Shown one piece after another: positions 26,110 to 35,752 of a stretch of 64,000 nt of DNA. The DNA comes from Ruegeria spongiae (GTDB taxonomy: Bacteria; Pseudomonadota; Alphaproteobacteria; Rhodobacterales; Rhodobacteraceae), in contig NZ_JAMFMB010000001.1 in the NCBI RefSeq assembly GCF_023502395.1, positions 124,001-188,000 on the forward strand. Reading direction: 5' to 3'. Position 1 is the stretch's first letter. Every line of letters begins with the position of its first letter. The position numbers were made by a program, and so were the translations under genes. The notes below the pieces were generated by a model. The model was not told the DNA's origin, did not search any database, and saw only the letters and a list, made by a program, of their open reading frames with translations.

Positions 26110-27672
26110 TCAGCCCACGCGCCAGGCATAAACGGCACACCCGGTAGAGCCGTTGGCAGTAAAGCTGTTGCCATCCGGCGCAAGCCGACCGCGCCATGTC
26201 ACCGTGATGCCGGGGAAATAATCGGTCCCCGAAAGCTGGCTTTCGTTCAGATAGATCACGGTGTTGGCCTTCTGGCCCAGTGAATCCGCAAGCTTGCCAT
26301 TGTACTTATTGCCCCCAGCGCGCGTATAGCGCACTTGGCCGGTAACCTTCACCAGCAGGGCGCAGGTGGCCTTGAAGTTCCAGGTTCCCGCCATGCTCAG
26401 CGTTGTGGTCTTCGGCTTCAGAGCGGGCGTTGGCGCCACCGCCACTTTGCAGATTGTGCCATTGTGACCCTGCAACTCTTCCAGCGCATGGGCGGTGCCC
26501 AGATCATCCGCGCCCAGATCGGACCCGCTGTCGCGCAGATAGGCGCCAAACGCGCGCCGTGTGCGCGGCCCGGCAACGCCGTCGGCCCCACCGGCGCTGC
26601 ATCCAAGCGCGTTCAGCGCCACTTGCGTGTCGCGCATGACGTTGCGCTGGTCGGTGACCACCGGGTCGGCGGCCACCTCGACCGTTTCCGTGTCTGCCTG
26701 ACGGGACACCGGGGCGGTGTCGGCCTGTGCCAGCGACTCGCGCAGTTGCAGCGCAACCGTGTAGCTGTAATCGTCCGCGTTTGCCTTGTAGCGGTTCAGA
26801 AAGCTGTCCAGAGCGTTCACCGTGCCGACAGAGCGCGCCAGTTCCAGGTCGGCGCGCATGCCCGTGTCGGGCAGGGCGCTTGCCACCGGTGCCGCCACGG
26901 CGGCATTGGTGAAATAGAACTCCCCAAGCAATTCGTCGTAATAGGCAGGCACCTGACGGTGCTGCACCGAACTGGCCAGGTCGCGAACCTCGATCCGCAG
27001 GTCAGAGACCAGTGCGCGCAGTTCCAGACCTGGTTTCGAAAGACGCGGCAGCAGCGCGCGGGTAAAGACCGAGTTCTGCGCCTCGTCCCCGTCATGCAGC
27101 CTGTCCAAAGCCATCTGCCCCGCTCCGGCCGAGAAGATCACGAATGTGCCCTGCGGCGCGGCGATCCGGCCCAGACCCCGTGTGCCGCCGATGCTGCGGC
27201 CCTGCGCGGTCTCGAACGGGTTGTCGCGACACGCGTCGATCACCGCGATCGCGGTGCGCGCGCCGGTCTTGCGCACCCGGTCCAGCAGGTCCGACAGAGC
27301 AATGGATTCGGATTTAACGAAATCACTCTCGCCACCCGAGGGCGCGATAATGTCGGTTGGCAGCAAATAGTTCTCGCCGTCGATCTCGACACCGTGACCG
27401 GCATAAAACACAAAGGCAGTGTCTCCGGGCTGCAGTTTCGAGGTGAACTCCGAGATGCGGCTGTTCATGCCGCGCCGATCCTGATCGATGGCCTCGACCG
27501 TATCGAACCCCAGCCCGCGCAGCTTTTCACTGACCGCGCGTGCGTCAGCGCCGGCCTTTTCCAGTACGGGCACATCTGAATAGCTGTCATTGCCGATGAC
27601 CAGAGCCATCCGGTTTGCGGCCAACACGCTATGGGGCAGCAAGCCCAGCAGCAGGATCAGAACATAGCGCAT
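26110..27672 (-). CDS. Secreted caspase-family (C14) protease
   Basis: A 520-residue protein with a signal peptide (MRYVLILLLGLLPHSVLA) and a metacaspase-like catalytic domain at about residues 20-260. The catalytic pair is His93 in FYAGHGVEIDGENY and Cys148 in AVIDACRDNPF. A central linker follows, then a peptidoglycan-binding-like segment (TQVALNALGCSAGGADGVAG, then PRTRRAF) near residues 360-400, and a beta-rich C-terminal region. Bacterial caspase homologues of this type act in the periplasm or outside the cell, with largely unknown substrates. ATG 27672 has AAGGA 7 bases upstream. A 7-bp hairpin (27693-27715) lies in its leader. The gene lies 111 bases downstream of a radical SAM gene on the same strand. 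Confidence 0.87.
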   Translation of the reverse strand: MRYVLILLLGLLPHSVLAANRMALVIGNDSYSDVPVLEKAGADARAVSEKLRGLGFDTVEAIDQDRRGMNSRISEFTSKLQPGDTAFVFYAGHGVEIDGENYLLPTDIIAPSGGESDFVKSESIALSDLLDRVRKTGARTAIAVIDACRDNPFETAQGRSIGGTRGLGRIAAPQGTFVIFSAGAGQMALDRLHDGDEAQNSVFTRALLPRLSKPGLELRALVSDLRIEVRDLASSVQHRQVPAYYDELLGEFYFTNAAVAAPVASALPDTGMRADLELARSVGTVNALDSFLNRYKANADDYSYTVALQLRESLAQADTAPVSRQADTETVEVAADPVVTDQRNVMRDTQVALNALGCSAGGADGVAGPRTRRAFGAYLRDSGSDLGADDLGTAHALEELQGHNGTICKVAVAPTPALKPKTTTLSMAGTWNFKATCALLVKVTGQVRYTRAGGNKYNGKLADSLGQKANTVIYLNESQLSGTDYFPGITVTWRGRLAPDGNSFTANGSTGCAVYAWRVG

Positions 27673-27783
27673 GACGAATTCCTTGTGATCGACAGGCCCG
27701 AAAGGCATGGGCCTGCCTCGCACTATACGAATCCCTTGCCCGCGCGATCAGTGAATTTTGTCACAATGTGGAATTTCAGAGGT

Positions 27784-28737
27784 TCAGGCGGAACAGCTTG
27801 CTCCGCCCAGGACGCAGAACTTGGCGCAATGGGGGTGGTTGAGATGCACGTCGCGCTCGGCCTCTTGCAGTGTATCCCCCAGTTCGAACTCGGGCGCATA
27901 AGGCAGCAGCGTGCAGGCCAGAACCGTAGGCGAGGGTGCCCCCTTGCGCTTGACCACCATGCGCGAGCTTGCGCACATGACATCCTCGGGGGATTTGTTC
28001 AGGATGCCCCAGCAAGCAGTTGTAATCTCGGGGACTTCGGCGGTTTCGTCCATCTCGGGAAACAACACGGTCTGGCCCGGATCGCGGGCATCTATGTCGA
28101 ACCCATGCGCCTGGTAAAACGCGGCATAGCCCGCGCGGCTATCGGCGTCGCTGTCGCCCCAGACAGTACGACCGGCCACTGCCATGCGGACCCCGTTGTC
28201 GCGCAGCCAGCGCATTCCTTCGAGGGTTTTTTCGAAACTGCCCGCGCCACGTTCTTCATCATGCAACTCGGAGCGAAAATGATCGACCGAAATGCGCAGG
28301 GTCAGCTTGTCACCATACCGCGTGCACAAATCCTGCAGCCCGGCGCGCATGGTTTTTCGCATCATCGGACGCATGGCGTTGGTGAGAATCAGCACCTCAT
28401 AGCCGCGCGACAGGCAGGCCCCGGCCATTTCGATCATCTGCGGGTTCATGAAGGGCTCGCCCCCGGTGAATCCGATCTCGCGCACCGGCCAGCCGCGCGC
28501 CTCGATCTGATCCAGATACCCCGAGACCTCATCCGCGGTGATATAGACCAGCGCATCATTGGTCGGGCTGCTGAGGATATAGCAGTTGGCGCATTCGATA
28601 TTGCACAGCGTTCCGGTGTTGAACCACAGCGTTTCCGGCCGTGACAGCGCCACGCTGGCGCGCTGCGATCCATCCGCGGTGACATGCCTGTTCTGAAACT
28701 TGCCCGCATTCGCGGTTGGCTGCTCGACGTCTTTCAT
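27784..28737 (-). CDS. Radical SAM protein with extra C-terminal cysteines
   Basis: A 317-residue radical SAM enzyme. The cluster motif CX3CX2C is in CNIECANCYI at Cys45, Cys49 and Cys52, and GGEP is in FTGGEPFMNPQM. The C-terminal region has further cysteines in TTACWGILN, VMCASSR, LACTLLP and CAKFCVLGGASC, a pattern suggesting an auxiliary cluster of SPASM or twitch type. SPASM-type enzymes often modify peptides, but the substrate cannot be inferred. GGAAG lies just upstream of ATG 28737. The next gene on the strand is the caspase-like protease. Confidence 0.85.
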   Translation of the reverse strand: MKDVEQPTANAGKFQNRHVTADGSQRASVALSRPETLWFNTGTLCNIECANCYILSSPTNDALVYITADEVSGYLDQIEARGWPVREIGFTGGEPFMNPQMIEMAGACLSRGYEVLILTNAMRPMMRKTMRAGLQDLCTRYGDKLTLRISVDHFRSELHDEERGAGSFEKTLEGMRWLRDNGVRMAVAGRTVWGDSDADSRAGYAAFYQAHGFDIDARDPGQTVLFPEMDETAEVPEITTACWGILNKSPEDVMCASSRMVVKRKGAPSPTVLACTLLPYAPEFELGDTLQEAERDVHLNHPHCAKFCVLGGASCSA

Positions 28738-28858
28738 GATTGTCTTCCGGCGTGGTGAGTTGAATGGTGTCTACCGCAAAGATGGGGGTGAGGGAACGAA
28801 ACGCCCCGTCAGGTGACAGGTTTGTGATTGTTAGAGAAATGTCATCTTTCGCAAATAT

Positions 28859-28872
28859 TGTTGGCGCTAACA
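28859..28872. promoter_or_regulatory. LacI-family-type operator upstream of zwf
   Basis: TGTTGGCGCTAACA is a 14-base palindrome with one mismatch to the perfect TGTTAGCGCTAACA. The central GCGC core and TGTTNNCGNNAACA form is characteristic of LacI-family sugar regulators in alphaproteobacteria. It ends 36 bases before the zwf ATG, so it could block or overlap the promoter. No LacI gene is in this window. Confidence 0.6.
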
Positions 28873-28908
28873 TTGGACTTTGGCAAAGCGACGGATTAAG
28901 GACGGGTC

Positions 28909-30360
28909 ATGGTATCTCGCGTCATCCCGGTCGAGCCTTTCGACCTCGTCATTTTCGGCGGCACAGGCGACCTTGCCCGGCGCAAGATCCTGCCCGCGCT
29001 CTATCGCCGGTTCCGCGCCGGTCAGATGCCCGCCGGATCGCGGGTGATCGGTGCCGCGCGCTCGGCCCGTTCGACGAACGACTACCGTGCGTTTGTTCGT
29101 GAAGCGCTGGTGGAGTTCGGCTCTGCGGATGAGGGCGGTCAGGTCGAGTCCGCGTTCCTCGCGCTGGTGCACTTTGTACAGATTGACGTGACGGGGGCGC
29201 AGGGCTGGGCCGAGCTTGCCGCGCAACTGCAACCGGATCGCGTGCGGGCCTATTATTTTTCGGTCCGGCCGCGCCTCTTCGGGGCATTGGCCGAACGTAT
29301 CCAGTCGCACGGGCTGGCGACGCCGGATACCCGGATCGTGGTCGAGAAACCCTTTGGCAACGATCTGGCCAGCGCGCAGTTGCTCAACGCCACCCTTGCC
29401 GCGCATTTCGAGGAAAACCAGATTTACCGGATTGATCATTATCTGGGCAAGGAAACCGTCCAGAACCTGATGGCGATCCGCTTTGGCAACATGATGTTCG
29501 AGCCGCTCTGGAACAGCCAGTATGTGGATCACATCCAGATCACCGTGGCCGAATCCGTGGGGGTCGGCGGGCGCGGCGATTATTATGACCGCGCGGGCGC
29601 GATGCGGGACATGATGCAGAATCACCTGATGCAGCTTCTGTGCCTGATCGCAATGGAACCGCCCGCCAAGTTCGATCCCGACGCGGTGCGCGACGAAAAG
29701 CTCAAGGTGATCCGCGCGCTTGGCCCGGTCGAACCGCACCACATCGTGCGCGGCCAGTACGAGGGCAACGGCGATTTGCCCGGCTATCGCGACGAGGTGG
29801 GCAATGCACGCTCTTTCACCGAAAGCTATATCGCGCTCAAGGCACATGTCAGCAATTGGCGATGGGCGGGCACGCCGATCTATCTGCGTACCGGCAAGCG
29901 GCTGGTGGCGCGCTCCTCGGTCATCAATGTTGTGTTCAAGGATGCGCCGCATTCGATTTTCGGCGAAGCGGCGGGGCGGCATGCCAATCTGCTGTCGATC
30001 CGTCTGCAGCCCAACGAGGGCATCACGCTGAAAGTGACGATCAAGGAACCGGGGCCGGGTGGCATGCGGCTGGTCGACGTGCCGCTGGACATGAGCTTTG
30101 CCGAGGCGCTGGGACCCGACAGTCAGAGCGCGACAGATGCCTATGAGCGCTTGATCATGGACGTGATCCGGGGCAACCAGACCCTGTTCATGCGCGGTGA
30201 CGAGGTCGAGGCCGCATGGGCCTGGACGGACCCGATCATCTCGGGCTGGACGGCGGCAGGTGATGTGCCGAAACCCTACGAGATCGGCAGCACGGGACCA
30301 GGCGACGCCGAGCTGCTGATGAAACGCGACGGTCGCCAATGGCAGGGGATCAACCCATGA
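28909..30360 (+). CDS. zwf: Glucose-6-phosphate 1-dehydrogenase
   Basis: A 483-residue enzyme oxidising glucose 6-phosphate to 6-phosphogluconolactone with NADP+, the entry to the pentose phosphate and Entner-Doudoroff routes. The nucleotide fold GGTGDLARRK starts near residue 17, and the active-site motif RIDHYLGKETVQN spans residues 174-186 with the catalytic His nearby. AAGGA lies 6 bases before ATG 28909. The operator at 28859-28872 suggests sugar-responsive repression. The stop overlaps the pgl start (ATGA). Confidence 0.96.
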   Translation: MVSRVIPVEPFDLVIFGGTGDLARRKILPALYRRFRAGQMPAGSRVIGAARSARSTNDYRAFVREALVEFGSADEGGQVESAFLALVHFVQIDVTGAQGWAELAAQLQPDRVRAYYFSVRPRLFGALAERIQSHGLATPDTRIVVEKPFGNDLASAQLLNATLAAHFEENQIYRIDHYLGKETVQNLMAIRFGNMMFEPLWNSQYVDHIQITVAESVGVGGRGDYYDRAGAMRDMMQNHLMQLLCLIAMEPPAKFDPDAVRDEKLKVIRALGPVEPHHIVRGQYEGNGDLPGYRDEVGNARSFTESYIALKAHVSNWRWAGTPIYLRTGKRLVARSSVINVVFKDAPHSIFGEAAGRHANLLSIRLQPNEGITLKVTIKEPGPGGMRLVDVPLDMSFAEALGPDSQSATDAYERLIMDVIRGNQTLFMRGDEVEAAWAWTDPIISGWTAAGDVPKPYEIGSTGPGDAELLMKRDGRQWQGINP

Positions 30361-31028
30361 ACCTGAGGGAATACGCGGATCGCGACATGCTGGCCATCGA
30401 CGTGGCCAACATGCTGGCCGGAGAGCTTGAGACAGCGCTTTTGCATCATGACACCGTGTCGCTGGCGGTGCCCGGCGGCACCACGCCGGGCCCGATCTTC
30501 GACGTGCTCTGTGCCGCCGATCTGGAATGGGACCGGGTGCATGTGCTGCCCACGGACGAGCGCTGCGTGCCACTGGGCAACGATCGCTCGAACGCCCGTC
30601 TGATCGCGGAACGCCTGCTGGTCAACCGGGCCGCCAAGGCGCGGTTCCTGCCGCTTTATGAGCCTGCTGACGATCCCACTGATGGCCTGACTGTGAGGGG
30701 TGAGCGGATCACCGCGCTGCGGCCCCTGTCGGTTCTGATGTTGGGGATGGGGTCGGACATGCACACCGCCTCGCTTTTCCCCGGCATGCCGGGGCTGGCG
30801 GCGGCGCTGGACGCCCATGCGCCCGCCGTGACTATCGCGCAGCCCGAGACCCAGCCCGAGACCCGCGTCACCCTGACCGCGCCGGTTCTGAACGGGGCGC
30901 TGTCCAAACATCTGGTGATTTTTGGCCCCGACAAGCGCGCGGTGCTGGAGCGCGCCATGACGCTGCCCCCCGAAGAGGCGCCCATAGCGGCGGTGCTTGA
31001 CGGCATCACGGTACACTGGGCGGAATAA
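30357..31028 (+). CDS. pgl: 6-phosphogluconolactonase
   Basis: A 223-residue enzyme that hydrolyses 6-phosphogluconolactone to 6-phosphogluconate. The family motifs are LAVPGGTTPGPIFDVLC near the N-terminus, VLPTDERCVP and LMLGMGSDMHTASLFPG. I start at ATG 30357, which overlaps the zwf stop as ATGA; the longer frame from 30339 would overlap zwf further. It is the second gene of zwf-pgl-pgi, 9 bases before pgi. Confidence 0.93.
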   Translation: MNLREYADRDMLAIDVANMLAGELETALLHHDTVSLAVPGGTTPGPIFDVLCAADLEWDRVHVLPTDERCVPLGNDRSNARLIAERLLVNRAAKARFLPLYEPADDPTDGLTVRGERITALRPLSVLMLGMGSDMHTASLFPGMPGLAAALDAHAPAVTIAQPETQPETRVTLTAPVLNGALSKHLVIFGPDKRAVLERAMTLPPEEAPIAAVLDGITVHWAE

Positions 31029-31037
31029 GGTAAATCG

Positions 31038-32642
31038 ATGTTCGAGAATTTGAGAGCGCTGAAATCCCGAACGAAGGCGCGCAGGATCACCGATCTGTTC
31101 GACGCCGACGCGACGCGCGCAAGCCGGTTTTGCTGTGAAACCAGTGACATGCGGCTGGATTATTCCAAGACGCAGATCGATGATGACATTCGCGACGCCC
31201 TGATCGCGCTTTGCGATAGCGTGGCGCTGGCCGACAAGCGCGACGCCATGTTCTCGGGCGCGCCGATCAACGAGACCGAAGGGCGTGCGGTGCTGCACAC
31301 AGCCCTGCGCAACCTCGACGGCGGTCCGGTGGTTGTCGACGGTCAGGATGTCATGCCCGAGGTTCTGGCAACGCTCGCGCGGATGCGGCACTTTGCCGAT
31401 GCGGTGCGCGACGGTGCGCTGACCGGGGCAGGCGGAGCCATTACGGATGTGGTCAATATCGGTATCGGCGGGTCTGATCTGGGGCCTGCGATGGCGGTGC
31501 TGGCGCTGGCGCCCTATCATGACGGACCGCGTTGTCATTTCGTGTCCAATGTGGACGGTGCCGACATCTCTGATACGCTGCGCGGGCTGGACCCGACCCG
31601 AACGCTGGTGATCGTCGCCTCGAAAACCTTCACCACCATCGAGACCATGACCAACGCCCGTACCGCCCGCGCCTGGATTCGCGAGGGCGGCGGCGATCCG
31701 TTCAGGCAATTCGCGGCACTTTCCACCGCGCAGGATCTGACCGCAGATTTTGGCATCCCGGCGGATCATGTGTTCGGCTTTGCCGACTGGGTTGGCGGGC
31801 GCTATTCACTCTGGGGTCCGATCGGCCTGTCGCTGATGATCGCCATCGGACCGAAAGCCTTCGACGCATTTCTGCGCGGCGGGCAGGCGATGGATGTGCA
31901 TTTCCGCTCTGCCGCGCGGCACGAAAACATGCCGGTGATGCTGGCGCTGATCGGTCTCTGGCATCACCAGATCTGCGGCTATACCAGCCGCGCTGTCCTG
32001 CCCTATGACCAGCGTCTCGCGCGCCTGCCTGCCTATTTCCAGCAGCTTGAGATGGAATCAAACGGCAAATCGGTGGCGATGAACGGTTCCTCTTTGACCG
32101 AGCCCTCCGGCCCGATCGTCTGGGGTGAGCCGGGCACCAACGGGCAACACGCGTTTTACCAGTTGATCCATCAGGGCACAGATGTGGTGCCCTGTGAATT
32201 CATGATCGCGGCGCGAGGGCATGAGCCCGAACTGGCCCATCACCACCGCCTGCTGGTCGCCAACTGCCTGGCCCAGTCCGAGGCGCTGATGCGGGGCCGC
32301 TCGCTGGAGGACGCGCGCGCGCGCATGGCGGCCAAAGGGCTGACCGGTGATGAACTGGAACGACAGGCGCGCCACCGGGTCTTTGCAGGCAACCGGCCCT
32401 CGACCACGCTGATCTATCCGCAATTGACGCCCTTTGTTCTGGGCCAGATCATCGCGCTTTATGAACATCGCGTTTTTGTCGAAGGGGTGATCCTTGGCAT
32501 CAACTCCTTCGATCAGTGGGGCGTTGAACTGGGCAAGGAACTGGCCACCTCGTTGGGTCCCATCGTGGATGGCGCGCAGAGCACCGAGGGCAAGGACGGC
32601 TCGACCGCCGCGCTGGTCGATTACGTGCTGCGCTATCGCTGA
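31038..32642 (+). CDS. pgi: Glucose-6-phosphate isomerase
   Basis: A 534-residue enzyme interconverting glucose 6-phosphate and fructose 6-phosphate. Signatures present are [37 protein letters not shown] and [20 protein letters not shown], with catalytic Glu and His residues in the last. The closing [16 protein letters not shown] is the second PROSITE-type motif. It is the third gene of the operon, so hexose can be fed into the oxidative branch or returned to fructose 6-phosphate. No terminator was found after it before the dmdB-like gene. Confidence 0.96.
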   Translation: MFENLRALKSRTKARRITDLFDADATRASRFCCETSDMRLDYSKTQIDDDIRDALIALCDSVALADKRDAMFSGAPINETEGRAVLHTALRNLDGGPVVVDGQDVMPEVLATLARMRHFADAVRDGALTGAGGAITDVVNIGIGGSDLGPAMAVLALAPYHDGPRCHFVSNVDGADISDTLRGLDPTRTLVIVASKTFTTIETMTNARTARAWIREGGGDPFRQFAALSTAQDLTADFGIPADHVFGFADWVGGRYSLWGPIGLSLMIAIGPKAFDAFLRGGQAMDVHFRSAARHENMPVMLALIGLWHHQICGYTSRAVLPYDQRLARLPAYFQQLEMESNGKSVAMNGSSLTEPSGPIVWGEPGTNGQHAFYQLIHQGTDVVPCEFMIAARGHEPELAHHHRLLVANCLAQSEALMRGRSLEDARARMAAKGLTGDELERQARHRVFAGNRPSTTLIYPQLTPFVLGQIIALYEHRVFVEGVILGINSFDQWGVELGKELATSLGPIVDGAQSTEGKDGSTAALVDYVLRYR

Positions 32643-32708
32643 GCGCACTGCCATCTTGTCAGCCGCGCCCGCGCTCGTCAGAGTGCAGGGTGGGAGGAAG
32701 GACCACGT

Positions 32709-32730
32709 GGCATCCGTTTGGATGCGATGC
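32709..32730. repeat. Nested inverted repeats upstream of the dmdB-like gene
   Basis: GCATCC (32710-32715) pairs with GGATGC (32720-32725). An outer pair, GGCATC (32709-32714) and GATGCC (32725-32730), shares bases with it, so the two stems are mutually exclusive. It lies about 80 bases before the ATG at 32811. An operator or an RNA switch element are both possible. Confidence 0.4.
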
Positions 32731-32810
32731 CGTGACAGCTTTGCCTCTCTGGAAGGACATAAAACGACGGCCCCAGAAAAGGATGGGTCGCGGATTGGGA
32801 GGACACCACC

Positions 32811-34436
32811 ATGCTCGGACAGATGATGACGCAACCCTTGCTGATCTCGTCCCTGATCGACCATGCAGACAGATATCACAACGCGGCCGAGATCTGGTCG
32901 GTCAACACCGCGGGCGGGGTCGAGCAGACCGATTGGGGGCAGGTGGCGGGCAACGCCCGACGTCTGGGTTCGGTTCTGACCGCGCTGGGACTGGAGCCGC
33001 AGGCGCGCATCGCCACGCTGGCCTGGAACAACCGCCGCCATCTGGAGAGCTATTTTGGTGTCTCGGGCGCGGGGTTTGTCCTGCACACGATCAATCCGCG
33101 TCTTTTCCCCGAGCAACTGGTTTATATCATGAACCATGCCGAGGACCGGGTGCTGCTGCTGGATGCCACGTTTGTTCCGCTGGTGGCACCGCTGCTGCCG
33201 CAACTGGAAATGGTCGAACATGTGGTGCTGCTGGGGCCGCGCGACGAGGCGGCAGCCGCGCAGATACCGGGACTGCAATTCTATGACGACTGGATCGCAA
33301 AGGGCGACGCCGGTTTCGCCTGGCCGAATTTCGATGAAAACACCGCCTCCAGCATGTGCTACACCTCGGGCACCACCGGGCATCCCAAGGGCGTGCTCTA
33401 TTCCCATCGCTCCACGATGCTGCACAGCTTCGGTTCGAATACACGCGACTGTATCGGGTTCTCGGCGCGCGATGTGGTGATGCCTGTTGTGCCGATGTTC
33501 CATGTGAACGCCTGGGGGTCGCCCTATGCCTGCGCGATGTCCGGCTCTCGCATGGTGCTGCCCGGCCCGGATCTGAGCGGTGAGGCGCTGGTGGCGCTGA
33601 TCGACCAGTATAACGTCACGCTTGCGCTTGGCGTGCCGACGATCTGGCAAGGCCTGCTGGCCTTTGCGCGCGTCACCGAGACCAAGCTTGCCAGCCTCGA
33701 ACGCACAGTGATCGGCGGATCGGCCTGTCCGCCCTCGATGCTTGCGGAATTCCGCGAGGATTACGGGGTCGAGACCATCCATGCCTGGGGCATGTCGGAA
33801 ATGAGTCCGCTGGGCACCACCAACACGCCTCTGGCCAAACATGCCGACCTGCCGGTCGAGGACCAGCACCGCCTGCGCGAAAACCAGGGCCGGCCGCCTT
33901 ATGGTGTCGAATTGAAGATCGTCGGTGATGACGGCCACGATCTGCCCAATGACGGCGAAACCCAGGGCGACCTGATGGTACGGGGCCATTGGGTGCTGGA
34001 CAGCTATTTCCGCAAACCGGATGAGGACCTGTTGCAGGATGGCTGGTTCGCCACCGGAGATGTGGCGACGCTGGACCCGGACGGCTACATGACGATCCGC
34101 GACCGGTCCAAGGACATCATCAAATCGGGCGGCGAATGGATTAGCTCGGTCGAGCTGGAGAACATCGCCGTGGGCCACCCCATGCTCGCCGACGCTGCGG
34201 TGGTCGGCGTGCCGCATCCGAAATGGGATGAACGCCCCCTGCTTGTCGCGGTAAAAGATCAGGACCAGGATCAGGAGCCCGCGCCCGAAGAGTTGCTGCG
34301 CTATTTCGACGACAAGATCGCCAAATGGCAGATCCCCGATGCGGTTGTGTTTGTCGACACTCTGCCGCGCAATGCAACGGGCAAGGTCCTCAAACGAACC
34401 CTGCGCGATCAATTCGCCGACGTTCTGACCGGGTGA
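32811..34436 (+). CDS. dmdB: AMP-forming acyl-CoA ligase, DmdB-like (methylmercaptopropionate-CoA ligase)
   Basis: A 541-residue adenylate-forming ligase. Motifs: [19 protein letters not shown] for [43 protein letters not shown] at the hinge and [13 protein letters not shown] with the catalytic lysine. The N-terminus [19 protein letters not shown] closely recalls the Roseobacter DmdB enzymes that activate 3-methylmercaptopropionate in DMSP demethylation. From memory, a Ruegeria dmdB sits next to pgi in the same order. The substrate is therefore inferred; the general label is medium/long-chain acyl-CoA synthetase. GAGGA lies 8 bases upstream. Confidence 0.75.
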   Translation: MLGQMMTQPLLISSLIDHADRYHNAAEIWSVNTAGGVEQTDWGQVAGNARRLGSVLTALGLEPQARIATLAWNNRRHLESYFGVSGAGFVLHTINPRLFPEQLVYIMNHAEDRVLLLDATFVPLVAPLLPQLEMVEHVVLLGPRDEAAAAQIPGLQFYDDWIAKGDAGFAWPNFDENTASSMCYTSGTTGHPKGVLYSHRSTMLHSFGSNTRDCIGFSARDVVMPVVPMFHVNAWGSPYACAMSGSRMVLPGPDLSGEALVALIDQYNVTLALGVPTIWQGLLAFARVTETKLASLERTVIGGSACPPSMLAEFREDYGVETIHAWGMSEMSPLGTTNTPLAKHADLPVEDQHRLRENQGRPPYGVELKIVGDDGHDLPNDGETQGDLMVRGHWVLDSYFRKPDEDLLQDGWFATGDVATLDPDGYMTIRDRSKDIIKSGGEWISSVELENIAVGHPMLADAAVVGVPHPKWDERPLLVAVKDQDQDQEPAPEELLRYFDDKIAKWQIPDAVVFVDTLPRNATGKVLKRTLRDQFADVLTG

Positions 34437-34638
34437 GGAACCAGGGCGCGCCCGCAAACGCGTCCGACCGACAGCGGGGAAATTCACGGCTTTGCGATCA
34501 TATGTGAGGTCTGGGCCAAGCTTTGCCCCACCAAGGCTTGACATCTTGTCGCACCCGGTGACAGCTTGGTCCGCACTGGGAGCGTTAATTAAATCAAGTG
34601 CTTGGAATCGGTTGAAGAGGATCGACAAGGTCCTGTAA

Positions 34639-34658
34639 CCATAGAGGTCCATAGAGGT
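34639..34658 (+). repeat. Tandem 10-base direct repeat before the TAXI gene
   Basis: CCATAGAGGT occurs twice head to tail (34639-34648 and 34649-34658) with no mismatch. The period of 10 bases is about one helical turn, so a protein could bind both copies on one DNA face. It lies 55 bases before the TAXI start. The wider gap 34437-34712 contains TTGACA at 34538 without a good -10, and nothing else I can support. Confidence 0.5.
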
Positions 34659-34712
34659 GGGCCCGAACTGCACCTGATGACGCGCCCGCCAAAAACACAG
34701 TGGGAGATATAA

Positions 34713-35651
34713 ATGAAACATTTCGGAAAGCTGGGCCTTGCATCGCTGGCAACCGCCGCCTTCATGGCTCCGGCAGCGATGGCCGAAGAATTCATCACCA
34801 TCGGCACCGGCGGCGCGATCTGCCGTCTGGTCAACAAGGGTCGCAAGGAACACGGCATCCGCTGCTCGGTCGAATCGACCGGCGGCTCGGTCTACAACAT
34901 CAACACCATCCGCGAAGGCGAGCTGGAATTTGGTGTGGCCCAGTCGGACTGGCAGTACCACGCCTTTAACGGCACCTCGAAATTCGAAGATGCCGGCCCG
35001 TTCGAAAACCTGCGCGCGGTGTTCTCGGTCCACCCCGAGCCCTTCACCGTTGTGGCGCGCGCCGATTCCGGCGTGACCAACTTCGAAGACCTCAAGGGCA
35101 AGCGCGTCAATATCGGCAACCCCGGTTCCGGCCAGCGCGGCACAATGGAAGTGCTGCTGACCGAAATGGGCTGGACCACCGATGATTTCGAACTGGCAAC
35201 CGAGCTGAAGGCGGCCGAGCAGTCGGCGGCGCTGTGTGACAACCAGATCGACGCGATGGTCTATACCGTGGGTCACCCCTCGGGCTCGATCCAGGAGGCG
35301 ACCACGGCCTGTGATTCCGTTCTGGTCAATGTGACCGGTGACACGGTCACCAAGCTGGTTGACGACAACTCGTTCTACCGGACCGCCACCATCCCCGGCG
35401 GCATGTATCGCGGCAGCGATGGCGACACCCAGACCTTTGGTGTGGGCGCGACCTTTGTGACCTCGGCGGATGTTTCCGATGACGCGGTCTATGCGGTTGT
35501 CAGCTCGGTCTTCGAGAATTTCGACGACTTCAAAAAGCTGCACCCGGCCTTCGCCAACCTCAAGCCTGAGGAAATGGCCAAGGACGGTCTGTCGGCCCCG
35601 CTGCACCCTGGTGCTGCGAAATACTACAAGGAAAAAGGCTGGATCGAATAA
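34713..35651 (+). CDS. TAXI-family TRAP transporter solute-binding protein
   Basis: A 312-residue periplasmic protein with signal peptide [20 protein letters not shown] ending near AMAEE. The TAXI hallmark opens the mature protein: [20 protein letters not shown], followed by [20 protein letters not shown] and [31 protein letters not shown] is the conserved GxPGSG loop. It would deliver an organic anion to the fused permease encoded 101 bases downstream. GGAG lies 6 bases before the ATG. The substrate is unknown. Confidence 0.92.
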   Translation: MKHFGKLGLASLATAAFMAPAAMAEEFITIGTGGAICRLVNKGRKEHGIRCSVESTGGSVYNINTIREGELEFGVAQSDWQYHAFNGTSKFEDAGPFENLRAVFSVHPEPFTVVARADSGVTNFEDLKGKRVNIGNPGSGQRGTMEVLLTEMGWTTDDFELATELKAAEQSAALCDNQIDAMVYTVGHPSGSIQEATTACDSVLVNVTGDTVTKLVDDNSFYRTATIPGGMYRGSDGDTQTFGVGATFVTSADVSDDAVYAVVSSVFENFDDFKKLHPAFANLKPEEMAKDGLSAPLHPGAAKYYKEKGWIE

Positions 35652-35665
35652 GATCCGCTGAAACG

Positions 35666-35690
35666 ACGGGGCGCAGGATTTGCGCCCCGT
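35666..35690 (+). terminator. Hairpin between TAXI binding protein and permease genes
   Basis: ACGGGGCGCA (35666-35675) and TGCGCCCCGT (35681-35690) form a perfect 10-bp stem with loop GGATT, followed only by TTTG. Placed 14 bases after the binding-protein stop, it probably acts as a partial terminator or 3' stabiliser. That would let the binding protein be made in excess over the permease. A nearly identical stem follows the binding-protein gene at 49906. Confidence 0.65.
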
Positions 35691-35752
35691 TTGCCCATCC
35701 GGGCCCAGAACCAGAACCGCCATCAAAGGCGGAGCGGACAGGGAGATAACGC

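Noticed and set aside
28867-30573. Open frame of 568 codons on the minus strand
   Set aside because: It is antisense to zwf and pgl, which are unambiguous.
34538-34566. TTGACA as a promoter for the TAXI gene
   Set aside because: The matching -10 (ACAGCT) is poor at 17-base spacing, so I do not annotate it.
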